NCBI GenBank assembly: GCA_963644945.1
Contig: CAVIQK010000025.1
Span: 1 to 5,266, forward strand
Source of the DNA: CAVIQK01 sp963644945
GTDB taxonomy: Bacteria; Bacillota; Clostridia; Christensenellales; DTU072
Reading direction: 5' to 3'
Length of the DNA: 5,266 bases
Part shown: piece after piece, positions 1 through 3,504 of the stretch
How the letters are laid out: each line of letters opens with the position of its first letter
How positions within the stretch are numbered: the first letter of the stretch is position 1
Notes under the pieces: model-generated
What the model saw: only the letters and a program-made list of their open reading frames with translations
What the model was told of the DNA's origin: nothing
Database searches by the model: none
Made by a program: the position numbers and the translations under genes

Positions 1-10
1 GTATTATATA
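1..10 (+). promoter_or_regulatory. Truncated promoter (-10 only) of the first gene
   Basis: A TATTAT hexamer at 2-7 lies at the very edge of the window. It is 66 nt before the ATG at 68, almost the same distance as the -10 of the gene starting at 5054 (67 nt). The -35 region is outside the window. Because this gene shares its leader and ribosome binding site with the 5054 gene, I expect the same non-TTGACA box class of promoter, but that cannot be seen here. Confidence 0.55.
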
Positions 11-15
11 GACAA

Positions 16-39
16 GAAGGGGAGAGAGATCCGACCTTC
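16..39 (+). promoter_or_regulatory. 5'-terminal mRNA stem-loop (leader of first gene)
   Basis: GAAGG (16-20) pairs with CCTTC (35-39), and inside it GGA (21-23) can pair with TCC (30-32) around a purine loop. The hairpin begins about 9 nt after the -10 hexamer, so it should sit at or within a few bases of the transcript 5' end. Four other leaders in the window carry hairpins at the same place. The likely role is mRNA stabilisation or binding of a regulator; this is inference. Confidence 0.5.
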
Positions 40-67
40 AAATACATACAAAAAGGAAAAAAGAAAA

Positions 68-316
68 ATGACAACATTCGAACAAGTAGCAACCATTACC
101 AACATCGAGCGCCTTAATAATTCATACGTAGGCAACCCACGTTATGCCATTGAGTGGCAAGACCAGAGTGGGCGCAAGCAAGAAGGCAAGACCAAAACGA
201 ACGGAGCCGTAGGGTACAGAGTAGGGTACTCAATGGAACGTCAAAACGTACTCATAACCTACCATTACACAACGTTAGGAAATCTCATAATTGACGATAT
301 CAGGCGGACGAAATAA
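68..316 (+). CDS. Small phage-type protein, NSYxGNPRY family, function unknown
   Basis: This is an 82-aa soluble protein starting at ATG 68, with AAGGA at 53-57 ten nucleotides upstream. It looks beta-rich: a short hydrophobic lead-in, then NNSYVGNPRY (residues 17-26) followed by strands around YAIEW and VLITYHYT. I recognise the N-S-Y-x-G-N-P-R-Y signature from small uncharacterised phage proteins that look OB-fold or SH3-like; this is from memory and has not been checked. No catalytic residues, signal peptide or membrane segment are visible. The gene is monocistronic: its promoter is at the window edge and a strong terminator starts 5 nt after the stop. Its leader is nearly the same as that of the gene at 5054, so the two are probably expressed together. 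The coding call is firm; the function is unknown. Confidence 0.9.
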   Translation: MTTFEQVATITNIERLNNSYVGNPRYAIEWQDQSGRKQEGKTKTNGAVGYRVGYSMERQNVLITYHYTTLGNLIIDDIRRTK

Positions 317-321
317 GAACT

Positions 322-348
322 GCGGGGAGAAATCCCCGCTTTTCTTTT
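322..348 (+). terminator. Intrinsic terminator after the 82-aa gene
   Basis: A 7-bp perfect stem, GCGGGGA (322-328) with TCCCCGC (333-339), closes a GAAA tetraloop and is followed by TTTTCTTTT (340-348). It begins 5 nt after the stop codon at 314-316. Confidence 0.95.
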
Positions 349-357
349 CGTATCGAA

Positions 358-370
358 ACCGTGCCGAGTC
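358..370 (+). repeat. CCGTG element, copy 1 (ACCGTGCCGAGTC)
   Basis: The 13-bp sequence starts ten bases after the terminator T-tract and is identical to the copy at 3194-3206. It is the first of a pair in this intergenic region; the second copy starts 81 bp downstream. It is immediately followed by GG, so that TCGG (369-372) can pair with CCGA (376-379). Confidence 0.7.
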
Positions 371-402
371 GGAAGCCGAACCTGACCACACCACCAACTT
401 CA

Positions 403-420
403 CATACGCATACGCATACG
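403..420 (+). repeat. Triplicated CATACG hexamer
   Basis: There are three perfect tandem copies of CATACG (403-408, 409-414, 415-420), lying between two CCGTG elements in a non-coding stretch. This could be slippage-generated; no function is evident. Confidence 0.8.
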
Positions 421-438
421 GAAACAATATATATCGGA

Positions 439-450
439 ACCGTGTCGAGA
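439..450 (+). repeat. CCGTG element, copy 2 (ACCGTGTCGAGA)
   Basis: This is a variant of the dispersed element preceded by CGGA, as is the copy at 2653. It closes the spacer that contains the CATACG triplet and lies just upstream of the repeated promoter segment. Confidence 0.6.
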
Positions 451-465
451 GAGCGAACTTACCTG

Positions 466-497
466 CTAAAAAACTTGCAGAAAAAAATATTTTCAAA
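466..497 (+). repeat. Repeated AT-rich promoter-upstream segment, copy A
   Basis: These 32 nt match 2679-2710 at 31 of 32 positions, with the only difference at 492 versus 2705. After both copies the sequence continues as A-rich DNA into TTGCAAAAAATCGTTGACA, which includes the -35 hexamer. A weaker third relative runs from about 3397 to the -35 at 3441. The A-tracts would suit an UP element for the RNA polymerase alpha subunit; the exact repetition suggests cassette duplication or a regulator site. Confidence 0.8.
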
Positions 498-523
498 TAA
501 ATAAAAAAATTTGCAAAAAATCG

Positions 524-552
524 TTGACAACCATTTTGCATTATGGTACAAT
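524..552 (+). promoter_or_regulatory. SigA-type promoter of the 173-aa gene
   Basis: TTGACA (524-529), a 17-bp spacer and TACAAT (547-552), with TG at 544-545 giving an extended -10. TTGCAAAAAATCG lies directly against the -35. A TTG here opens a longer reading frame, but it is the promoter rather than a start codon. Confidence 0.93.
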
Positions 553-561
553 GTTATTAGC

Positions 562-580
562 GAAGGGGAAAGAGACCTTC
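562..580 (+). promoter_or_regulatory. 5'-terminal mRNA stem-loop (leader of 173-aa gene)
   Basis: GAAGG (562-566) pairs with CCTTC (576-580) around the purine loop GGAAAGAGA. It starts about 10 nt after the -10, hence near +1 to +4. The arms are identical to those of the hairpin at 16-39, while other leaders have different arms in the same position. Confidence 0.55.
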
Positions 581-610
581 CAAAATCAAAACACAAAGGA
601 GAAATCAAAA

Positions 611-1132
611 ATGGAAAAAATCGTATTTACAAAGAACATGACCGAAACCGAAAGAGTTGACGCAATCAAAGCAATGATTGACAGCGGCGAGTATAAAGTC
701 GGTACATTTACAAGTATCGAGTATACGAGCGAGAAGGGCGTTAGAAAGAGCTATATAAAAGAATATGGCGAAACAAAAGTTGAGAAAAAAACATCAATGG
801 TAGTGAGTTTAGGCAAGGCATACAGCGAAACGAAAGCGTTCAAGGAATTGCAAAGAGAAGTTCAACCATTGAGTTGCCCCTATGAGTACCACGTCAAAGG
901 CTATGAGAATATTCTCACTTGTGTTGAAAGACCGGGCCAAGAGCCATATTATAAGTTAAGAGTTTTCTTAAACCCAAACCCGTCAAGTAAAACCAAGAGC
1001 GAATATTATCTCAATGGCGAGCCGATAACAAAAGCCGAACTTGACGAGAAAGGATGCCTGTTAGCCGAAAGCAAGCCTGACACAATGCCGATAATGATAA
1101 CCATTAAAGTAGCGAATATCAACAGCCTATAA
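611..1132 (+). CDS. Phage-type hypothetical protein, 173 aa
   Basis: The start is ATG 611, set by AAAGGAG at 595-601 with a 9-nt spacer; the upstream in-frame TTG at 524 is the -35 hexamer. The protein is soluble and charged. Residues 1-30 are helical (ETERVDAIKAMIDSGEYKVG), then beta-rich sequence follows: GTFTSIEYTSEKG (31-43) and KKTSMVVSLGKAY (59-71). The C-terminal part is SEYYLNGEPITKAELDEKG (130-148) with the end SKPDTMPIMITIKVANINSL. The order of these blocks, an N-terminal helix, a strand with Y/K-rich turns, and a C-terminal KPD...IKV tail, reminds me of a family of uncharacterised gut-phage proteins; this is from memory and unverified. There are no metal or nucleotide motifs. The gene is monocistronic with its own strong promoter, 5' hairpin and terminator. 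A nucleic-acid-binding role is possible but is not shown by the sequence. Confidence 0.93.
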   Translation: MEKIVFTKNMTETERVDAIKAMIDSGEYKVGTFTSIEYTSEKGVRKSYIKEYGETKVEKKTSMVVSLGKAYSETKAFKELQREVQPLSCPYEYHVKGYENILTCVERPGQEPYYKLRVFLNPNPSSKTKSEYYLNGEPITKAELDEKGCLLAESKPDTMPIMITIKVANINSL

Positions 1133-1153
1133 GCGAGAGCGAGAACGAAAAGG

Positions 1154-1181
1154 CGGATGCGCGAAAGCAAATCCGTTTTTT
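1154..1181 (+). terminator. Intrinsic terminator after the 173-aa gene
   Basis: CGGAT (1154-1158) pairs with ATCCG (1171-1175). Within the loop GC-GAAA-GC (1161-1168) forms a small inner stem. TTTTTT follows at 1176-1181. It lies 22 nt beyond the stop. Confidence 0.88.
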
Positions 1182-1193
1182 CAACCCGTATGA

Positions 1194-1205
1194 GCCGTGC
1201 CGACA
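1194..1205 (+). repeat. CCGTG element, copy 3 (GCCGTGCCGACA)
   Basis: It starts 13 nt after the terminator T-tract, in the same place relative to a terminator as the copies at 358, 2552, 3194 and 3967. The CCGTGCCGACA form is repeated exactly at 4625-4635. Confidence 0.6.
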
Positions 1206-1246
1206 AACCGACTGTAAATTATTTTTTACCAAGTTGCAAAAGATAG

Positions 1247-1275
1247 TTGACAACAATATTTATTAGCAATATAAT
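1247..1275 (+). promoter_or_regulatory. Consensus SigA promoter of the HTH/HNH-like operon
   Basis: TTGACA (1247-1252), a 17-bp spacer and TATAAT (1270-1275): both hexamers are perfect consensus. GTTGCAAAAGATAG abuts the -35, a relative of the TTGCAAAAAATCG found at two other promoters, and so a candidate operator for the HTH protein encoded just downstream. Confidence 0.95.
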
Positions 1276-1306
1276 TATGAATGGAATCCAAAAGGAGGAA
1301 CAAACA

Positions 1307-1531
1307 ATGGACTTCAAGAAACTACAAAGCAAAATCAAACTCTATGGCATATCACAACAAGAGCTAGCCAATGCAGCAGGCATAACGAGAGCAAGTCTGT
1401 ACAACAAACTCAACAACAAAACGGACATGACTCTGAACGAATATGTATTGATTGTGGGCTTCTTGCGAGAAAGAGAAGCCGAACTTATGAACGCACCCAC
1501 TTCAACCCTAGATACATTTATCACCGTGTGA
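1307..1531 (+). CDS. XRE/Cro-type helix-turn-helix protein, 74 aa
   Basis: The start is ATG 1307, with AAAGGAGG at 1291-1298 and an 8-nt spacer. The protein is essentially a single HTH domain of the XRE/Cro type: YGISQQELANAAGIT (13-27) gives helix 2 and the turn, and RASLYNKLNNKTDMTLNEY (28-46) gives the recognition helix and the start of helix 4. There is a short charged helical tail (FLREREAELM, 52-61) and a TSTLDTFITV end. Lacking an effector or oligomerisation domain, it fits a small phage repressor, Cro-like protein or accessory transcription factor. It is driven by the most consensus-like promoter in the window, and its stop overlaps the next start (TGATG, 1529-1533), so the two proteins are translationally coupled. 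Its last two codons and stop (ACC GTG TGA) contain the core of the dispersed CCGTG element. Autoregulation is plausible but inferred. Confidence 0.92.
   Translation: MDFKKLQSKIKLYGISQQELANAAGITRASLYNKLNNKTDMTLNEYVLIVGFLREREAELMNAPTSTLDTFITV
1523..1529 (+). repeat. CCGTG core ACCGTGT at the HTH/HNH-like junction
   Basis: ACCGTGT at the last codons of the HTH gene is repeated exactly at 2026-2032, the last codons of the next gene. The two copies bracket the HNH-like gene 503 nt apart, in the manner of a short target-site duplication, though seven bases could match by chance. Confidence 0.45.
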
Positions 1532-2034
1532 TGCGAATGCGGTCGAGGGAGGACAGTAACCCGTATATATTCTACGAGGACTTCGAGTATGTGTATTGTG
1601 TGTACGACAATGGCAGTGTGACCAAGACTTCGAAACGCACCTTATACGAGTCGTCAGTCAAAAGGGAGAATGTGAACGGAATTATGAAAGTGAGGATAGA
1701 CGGCAAATACATCACCGTGAAGCGACTGGTGGCGATGTCGTTTTGTCCACACTACAAGAAAGGGAATGTGATCGTATGCAAAGACGAAGACGAGCGCAAC
1801 CTTGATATCGCCAACCTTGAATTACATGAAGCAGGATACGAACCCCAATACGAAAAGAGTGCGAGGGTGGAAGTGATTTACCCCAATGGCAAACGAGTGC
1901 TGTTTAAGAAAATGAAAGAAGTAGCCAAGACTCTGAACATAGACGAAACCCTATTTAGCAGAATATTAAAAAGTGGAGAGAGCGAAAAGATCCTGAACGG
2001 GATAAAAGTGCAGAAGTTGAACAAAACCGTGTAA
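1531..2034 (+). CDS. Degenerate HNH/NUMOD homing-endonuclease-like protein
   Basis: This 167-aa protein starts at ATG 1531, which overlaps the HTH stop. No ribosome binding site is in position, so translation is probably coupled; GTG 1528 and ATG 1537 are alternatives. The N-terminal half has the layout of HNH_3/NUMOD4-type homing nucleases: VYDNGSVTKTSKRT (24-37), a beta-hairpin up to MKVRIDGKYITVKRLVAMSF (52-71), then VIVCKDEDERNLDIANLEL (80-98). Family members usually read vHRLVA, then nHxDGxxxNNxxxNLEW. Here the two expected histidines are K64 and C83, the NN pair is N90-L91 and the W is L98, so nuclease activity is doubtful. Residues 111-163, RVEVIYPNGKRVLF then KEVAKTLNID, resemble a NUMOD1-type DNA-binding repeat. 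Pairing with an HTH gene is unusual, because homing nucleases are normally solitary. I infer a co-opted DNA-binding protein. The family is recognised by pattern, not by a search. Confidence 0.85.
   Translation: MRMRSREDSNPYIFYEDFEYVYCVYDNGSVTKTSKRTLYESSVKRENVNGIMKVRIDGKYITVKRLVAMSFCPHYKKGNVIVCKDEDERNLDIANLELHEAGYEPQYEKSARVEVIYPNGKRVLFKKMKEVAKTLNIDETLFSRILKSGESEKILNGIKVQKLNKTV
2026..2032 (+). repeat. CCGTG core ACCGTGT at the end of the HNH-like gene
   Basis: This is the second bracket of the HNH-like gene: the codons ACC GTG TAA end the protein in T-V, exactly as ACC GTG TGA ends the HTH protein. Confidence 0.45.
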
Positions 2035-2048
2035 GAGTGCGAAAACAC

Positions 2049-2058
2049 NNNNNNNNNN
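2049..2058. other. Assembly gap (10 N)
   Basis: There are ten N between the stop of the HNH-like gene (2034) and the next promoter. A round number of N usually marks a scaffold join of unknown true size. The gap removes the first two bases of a -35 hexamer. The expected terminator and CCGTG element of this unit are missing from the 24 nt visible between stop and promoter, so a repeat or hairpin may have been collapsed here. Confidence 0.99.
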
Positions 2059-2085
2059 GACAAGCAAATTGATATATGCTACTAT
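2057..2085 (+). promoter_or_regulatory. SigA-type promoter of the 117-aa gene (partly in gap)
   Basis: GACA at 2059-2062 is the remnant of a TTGACA whose TT falls in the gap. A 17-bp spacer leads to TACTAT (2080-2085), with TG at 2077-2078 making an extended -10. The call rests on the match with the four complete TTGACA promoters on this strand of the window. Confidence 0.75.
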
Positions 2086-2095
2086 ATTATCAGAA

Positions 2096-2108
2096 GGGGA
2101 AACACCCC
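2096..2108 (+). promoter_or_regulatory. 5'-terminal mRNA stem-loop (leader of 117-aa gene)
   Basis: GGGG (2096-2099) pairs with CCCC (2105-2108) around AAACA. It follows the leader start GAAGGGGAAA, which is also seen at 562. The stem differs from that of the 562 hairpin although the 5' half is the same: the 3' half has changed to CCCC and pairing is retained. Confidence 0.45.
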
Positions 2109-2135
2109 GAACCAACACACAAGGAGAATAGAACA

Positions 2136-2489
2136 ATGAAAGCATTATCAATTAACGTTTACAGAACCAACATGACCGACAGCACCAATGGCGGAATCAG
2201 CAGCAAGTACGATACTCTGCTACTTATATGCGACGAAGGGTACATAAACATAGACGAAAACAACATACCCGAAAACGCCGTCAGAATGGTACAAAGAACG
2301 TTCTTAGGCAGGGAAGCAAACTATATCGAACCCATAGCGAGACCGGAACCAAAACACATAGGCTGGATGGCCGGCGGGAATATAGCATATTCGTCCGATT
2401 CAAGATTTAGCGAGTTAAGCGGTGGGCATCCTGTAAACATCCATGACAGACAAGAAACCCAAGAAATATACGACCTACTGACAAGATAA
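2136..2489 (+). CDS. Phage/mobile-element hypothetical protein, 117 aa
   Basis: The start is ATG 2136, with AAGGAG at 2121-2126 and a 9-nt spacer. Visible blocks are MKALSINVYRTNMTDSTNGG (1-20), then ISSKYDTLLLICDEG (21-35), FLGREANYIEPIARP (56-70), GWMAGGNIAYSSDSRF (76-91) and a final NIHDRQETQEIYDLLTR (101-117). The same order of NGGISS, a CDEG strand, GREY/GREA...EP, G-W-M-x-G-G-N-x-A-Y-S-x-D-S-R-F and IHDRQET is, from memory, a family common on Firmicutes phages and mobile elements with no assigned function; this has not been checked. There is no signal peptide, membrane segment or recognised active site, although the invariant-looking D/S/R/H residues could be functional. It is a monocistronic unit with its own extended -10 promoter, leader hairpin and terminator. 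Confidence 0.92.
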   Translation: MKALSINVYRTNMTDSTNGGISSKYDTLLLICDEGYINIDENNIPENAVRMVQRTFLGREANYIEPIARPEPKHIGWMAGGNIAYSSDSRFSELSGGHPVNIHDRQETQEIYDLLTR

Positions 2490-2507
2490 CCCCTTTTTGT
2501 TTTAGGA

Positions 2508-2545
2508 AAGAGCCTCTTACAGAAATGCGAGGGCTCTTTTCTTTT
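2508..2545 (+). terminator. Intrinsic terminator after the 117-aa gene
   Basis: AAGAGCCTC (2508-2516) pairs with GAGGGCTCTT (2529-2538) with one bulged G, and is followed by TTTTCTTTT (2537-2545). A separate T-rich run, TTTTTGTTTT (2494-2503), lies between the stop and the stem. Confidence 0.88.
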
Positions 2546-2551
2546 AGGCAC

Positions 2552-2564
2552 ACCGTGTTAAGTC
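2552..2564 (+). repeat. CCGTG element, copy 4 (ACCGTGTTAAGTC)
   Basis: It starts 7 nt after the terminator T-tract. It shares ACCGTG and the terminal AGTC with the 358 and 3194 copies and differs in the middle (TTA for CCG). It pairs with the copy 101 bp downstream; the iterons lie between them. Confidence 0.55.
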
Positions 2565-2570
2565 CGAACA

Positions 2571-2613
2571 GGTTGCAAATTTACTGCAACTTTGCTGCAA
2601 CTTTGCTGCAACC
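2571..2613 (+). repeat. 11-bp iterons CTGCAACTTTG inside an inverted repeat
   Basis: CTGCAACTTTG occurs at 2584-2594 and 2595-2605, with a partial third copy CTGCAAC at 2606-2612. GGTTGCA (2571-2577) is the exact inverse of TGCAACC (2607-2613), so the array is enclosed by a 7-bp inverted repeat. The 11-bp period would place repeated sites on one face of the helix. The TGCAA core also occurs next to the -35 of three promoters. It could be an operator array; a replication-origin role has no support from neighbours. Confidence 0.75.
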
Positions 2614-2652
2614 CTACCTCAGCAGTGGAGAGGGGTGTGTGGTGAATTCGGA

Positions 2653-2666
2653 ACCGTGCCGAGTAC
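2653..2666 (+). repeat. CCGTG element, copy 5 (ACCGTGCCGAGTAC)
   Basis: It is identical to the consensus through ACCGTGCCGAGT and is preceded by CGGA like the 439 copy. It lies 12 nt before the repeated AT-rich promoter-upstream segment. Confidence 0.65.
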
Positions 2667-2678
2667 ATAACAACGCCC

Positions 2679-2710
2679 CTAAAAAACTTGCAGAAAAAAA
2701 TATTCTCAAA
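2679..2710 (+). repeat. Repeated AT-rich promoter-upstream segment, copy B
   Basis: This is the partner of 466-497 (31 of 32 identical). It leads into GTTGCAAAAAATCG and the -35 at 2735. Because the segment is open in one frame on each side, the same KKLAEKNI peptide appears in spurious reading frames at both loci; this is a repeat artefact and not a protein domain. Confidence 0.8.
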
Positions 2711-2734
2711 ATTAAAAAATGTTGCAAAAAATCG

Positions 2735-2763
2735 TTGACAAGTTTTTTATTATATGATATCAT
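2735..2763 (+). promoter_or_regulatory. SigA-type promoter of the 109-aa gene
   Basis: TTGACA (2735-2740), a 17-bp spacer and TATCAT (2758-2763), with TG at 2755-2756 giving an extended -10. The 13 bases upstream of the -35 are the same as at the 524 promoter. Confidence 0.9.
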
Positions 2764-2767
2764 ATTA

Positions 2768-2801
2768 TTGTCGAAAGGGAACAAGTCGCCCTGTCGAACA
2801 A
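2768..2801 (+). promoter_or_regulatory. 5'-terminal mRNA stem-loop (leader of 109-aa gene)
   Basis: AGGG (2776-2779) pairs with CCCT (2789-2792). After an A/G mismatch CGA pairs with TCG (2794-2796), and TTGT (2768-2771) pairs with ACAA (2798-2801) with one bulge. It begins about 5 nt after the -10, thus essentially at the transcript end. This is the longest of the five leader hairpins, and its arms are unlike the others. Confidence 0.5.
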
Positions 2802-2821
2802 AACACAAAGGAGAGTTAGCC

Positions 2822-3151
2822 ATGAGCGGACTACAATTCAAAGACTGGAACATCGAAACTATGACGGGTTATAAGCCCATCACTACCTATTATATGGACT
2901 TTTCCATTGCGGACCATTTCGGAACAAGTGCAATAAAAGATACCTATAATAGAGCCCTAGACTATGCCTATTCAGACTACAAAGTCTTGACCGAACTTGT
3001 AATGGTTTTGAACTGGAAAATATGGGAACACTATGAAAGCAATATGAGATATGCCACATTGTATGAACAATTATTCAGAGAACTTGACGAGTACGCAGTA
3101 AACAATCTGAAAGGCAACGAGTTAAAATACTTCTACAGAACAACCGATTAA
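2822..3151 (+). CDS. Phage/mobile-element hypothetical protein, 109 aa
   Basis: The start is ATG 2822, with AAAGGAG at 2807-2813 and an 8-nt spacer. The reading frame happens to stay open for about 100 codons upstream, but that stretch contains the previous terminator and this gene's own promoter, so it is not part of the protein. The sequence is largely helical and acidic: DWNIETMTGYKPITTYYMDF (8-27), SIADHFGTSAIKDTYNRA (28-45), then YKVLTELVMVLNWKIWEHYE (53-72) and LYEQLFRELDEYAVNNLKG (80-98), ending in ELKYFYRTTD. From memory, the GYKP-T-x-x-x-x-DFSIAD start and YFYRTTD end mark a family widespread in Clostridia phages and mobile elements with no known role; this is unverified. There is no active-site motif or membrane segment. 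Monocistronic. The function is unknown. Confidence 0.92.
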   Translation: MSGLQFKDWNIETMTGYKPITTYYMDFSIADHFGTSAIKDTYNRALDYAYSDYKVLTELVMVLNWKIWEHYESNMRYATLYEQLFRELDEYAVNNLKGNELKYFYRTTD

Positions 3152-3160
3152 AAGAACAAG

Positions 3161-3184
3161 CCGGACGCGTTCCGGTTTTTTCTT
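3161..3184 (+). terminator. Intrinsic terminator after the 109-aa gene
   Basis: CCGGA (3161-3165) pairs with TCCGG (3171-3175) around CGCGT, followed by TTTTTTCTT (3176-3184). The stem and tail closely resemble those of the terminator at 3932, as if the two units shared a duplicated 3' end. Confidence 0.88.
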
Positions 3185-3193
3185 GTATCCGAT

Positions 3194-3206
3194 ACCGTGC
3201 CGAGTC
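3194..3206 (+). repeat. CCGTG element, copy 6 (ACCGTGCCGAGTC)
   Basis: This is identical in all 13 bases to the copy at 358-370, and likewise starts about ten bases after a terminator T-tract. The preceding bases (TATCCGAT versus TATCGAA) are also similar. It is the first member of a pair 82 bp apart. Confidence 0.75.
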
Positions 3207-3210
3207 AGCC

Positions 3211-3292
3211 CACATCAACACCCCCACAACCTAGTCTTACCCCGAACTCGCAGTCGGAGTCGGAGCAGGTGCGGTACCGTGTTGCTGATGTG
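3211..3292 (+). repeat. Imperfect long inverted repeat with inner stem
   Basis: CACATC (3211-3216) pairs with GATGTG (3287-3292) and AACAC (3217-3221) with GTGTT (3279-3283), interrupted only by a 3-nt bulge. Inside lies a second stem, CCGA+CTC (3242-3249, one bulged A) with GAG+TCGG (3257-3263), and a tandem AGTCGG pair (3252-3263). There is no open gene here and no promoter aimed at it, so it may act as DNA structure or as a protein-binding region. Confidence 0.45.
3276..3284 (+). repeat. CCGTG element, copy 7 (ACCGTGTTG)
   Basis: This diverged copy within GGTACCGTGTTGCTGA also forms part of the right arm of the inverted repeat at 3211-3292. It is 82 bp from copy 6, almost the same spacing as copies 1 and 2 (81 bp). 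Confidence 0.4.
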
Positions 3293-3322
3293 CCTGAAAA
3301 GAACAGTTTTAGATTTTTTGTT

Positions 3323-3369
3323 TTTACCCCCTTGTATGGGCAAAAATGGTTAAAATTGTATGGTATAAT
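3323..3369 (+). promoter_or_regulatory. Box-type promoter (extended -10, non-TTGACA -35), distal promoter of 138-aa gene
   Basis: TATAAT (3364-3369) is preceded by TGG (3361-3363), a consensus extended -10. At the -35 position (17-bp spacer) there is CAAAAA in place of TTGACA, part of TTTACCCC-N7-GGG-CAAAAATGGT (3323-3350). The same arrangement is present at 4946-4992 with no gaps (35 of 47 identical, most mismatches in the central seven bases). I infer dependence on a phage activator or an alternative polymerase partner. Confidence 0.6.
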
Positions 3370-3440
3370 AAAGATACAAGAGAACAAAAACACCCCAAAA
3401 AAATATTCTAAAAAAAATTAAAAAAATTATTGAAATATCG

Positions 3441-3469
3441 TTGACAAGAAAAATCGATAGGTATATAAT
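3441..3469 (+). promoter_or_regulatory. Consensus SigA promoter, proximal, of 138-aa gene
   Basis: TTGACA (3441-3446), a 17-bp spacer and TATAAT (3464-3469): perfect hexamers. TATCG abuts the -35 as in the repeated promoters. This gene therefore has two promoters of different type in tandem, about 100 bp apart. Confidence 0.95.
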
Positions 3470-3504
3470 AAGTATAGAAAACAACATAAAGGAGATTAAC
3501 AGCC

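Noticed and set aside
358..372. Resemblance of CCGAGTCGG to the end of a Cas9 guide scaffold
   Set aside because: This is a short palindromic coincidence; there is no repeat-spacer array, cas gene or anti-repeat in the window.
291..500. Rightward reading frame of 69 codons sharing the KKLAEKNI peptide with the frame at 2525
   Set aside because: The peptide similarity comes from the 32-nt repeated promoter-upstream DNA; there is no ribosome binding site, and the frame crosses a terminator and ends in a promoter region.
524..610. TTG at 524 as start of a 202-aa version of the 173-aa protein
   Set aside because: This TTG is part of the -35 hexamer TTGACA; the transcript starts downstream, near 559.
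1247..1306. TTG at 1247 as start of a 94-aa HTH protein
   Set aside because: It is again the TTGACA of the promoter; AAAGGAGG and ATG 1307 define the true start.
2571..2613. Iteron array as a plasmid-type replication origin
   Set aside because: No replication initiator gene, DnaA box cluster or AT-rich unwinding element tied to the repeats; an operator array is the simpler reading.
2525..2821. In-frame N-terminal extension of about 100 codons of the 109-aa protein
   Set aside because: The stretch contains the previous gene's terminator, two CCGTG elements, the iterons and this gene's own -35/-10; AAAGGAG fixes the start at 2822. The open frame is chance plus repeat composition.
2614..2853. 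Leftward 79-codon frame over the 2735 promoter
   Set aside because: It is an open frame created by the AT-rich repeat and the antisense of the next gene's start, with no promoter or ribosome binding site of its own.
3197..3421. 74-codon rightward frame (Pro/Ser-rich start)
   Set aside because: It lies across an inverted repeat and the box promoter, has no ribosome binding site and shows no protein-like composition.
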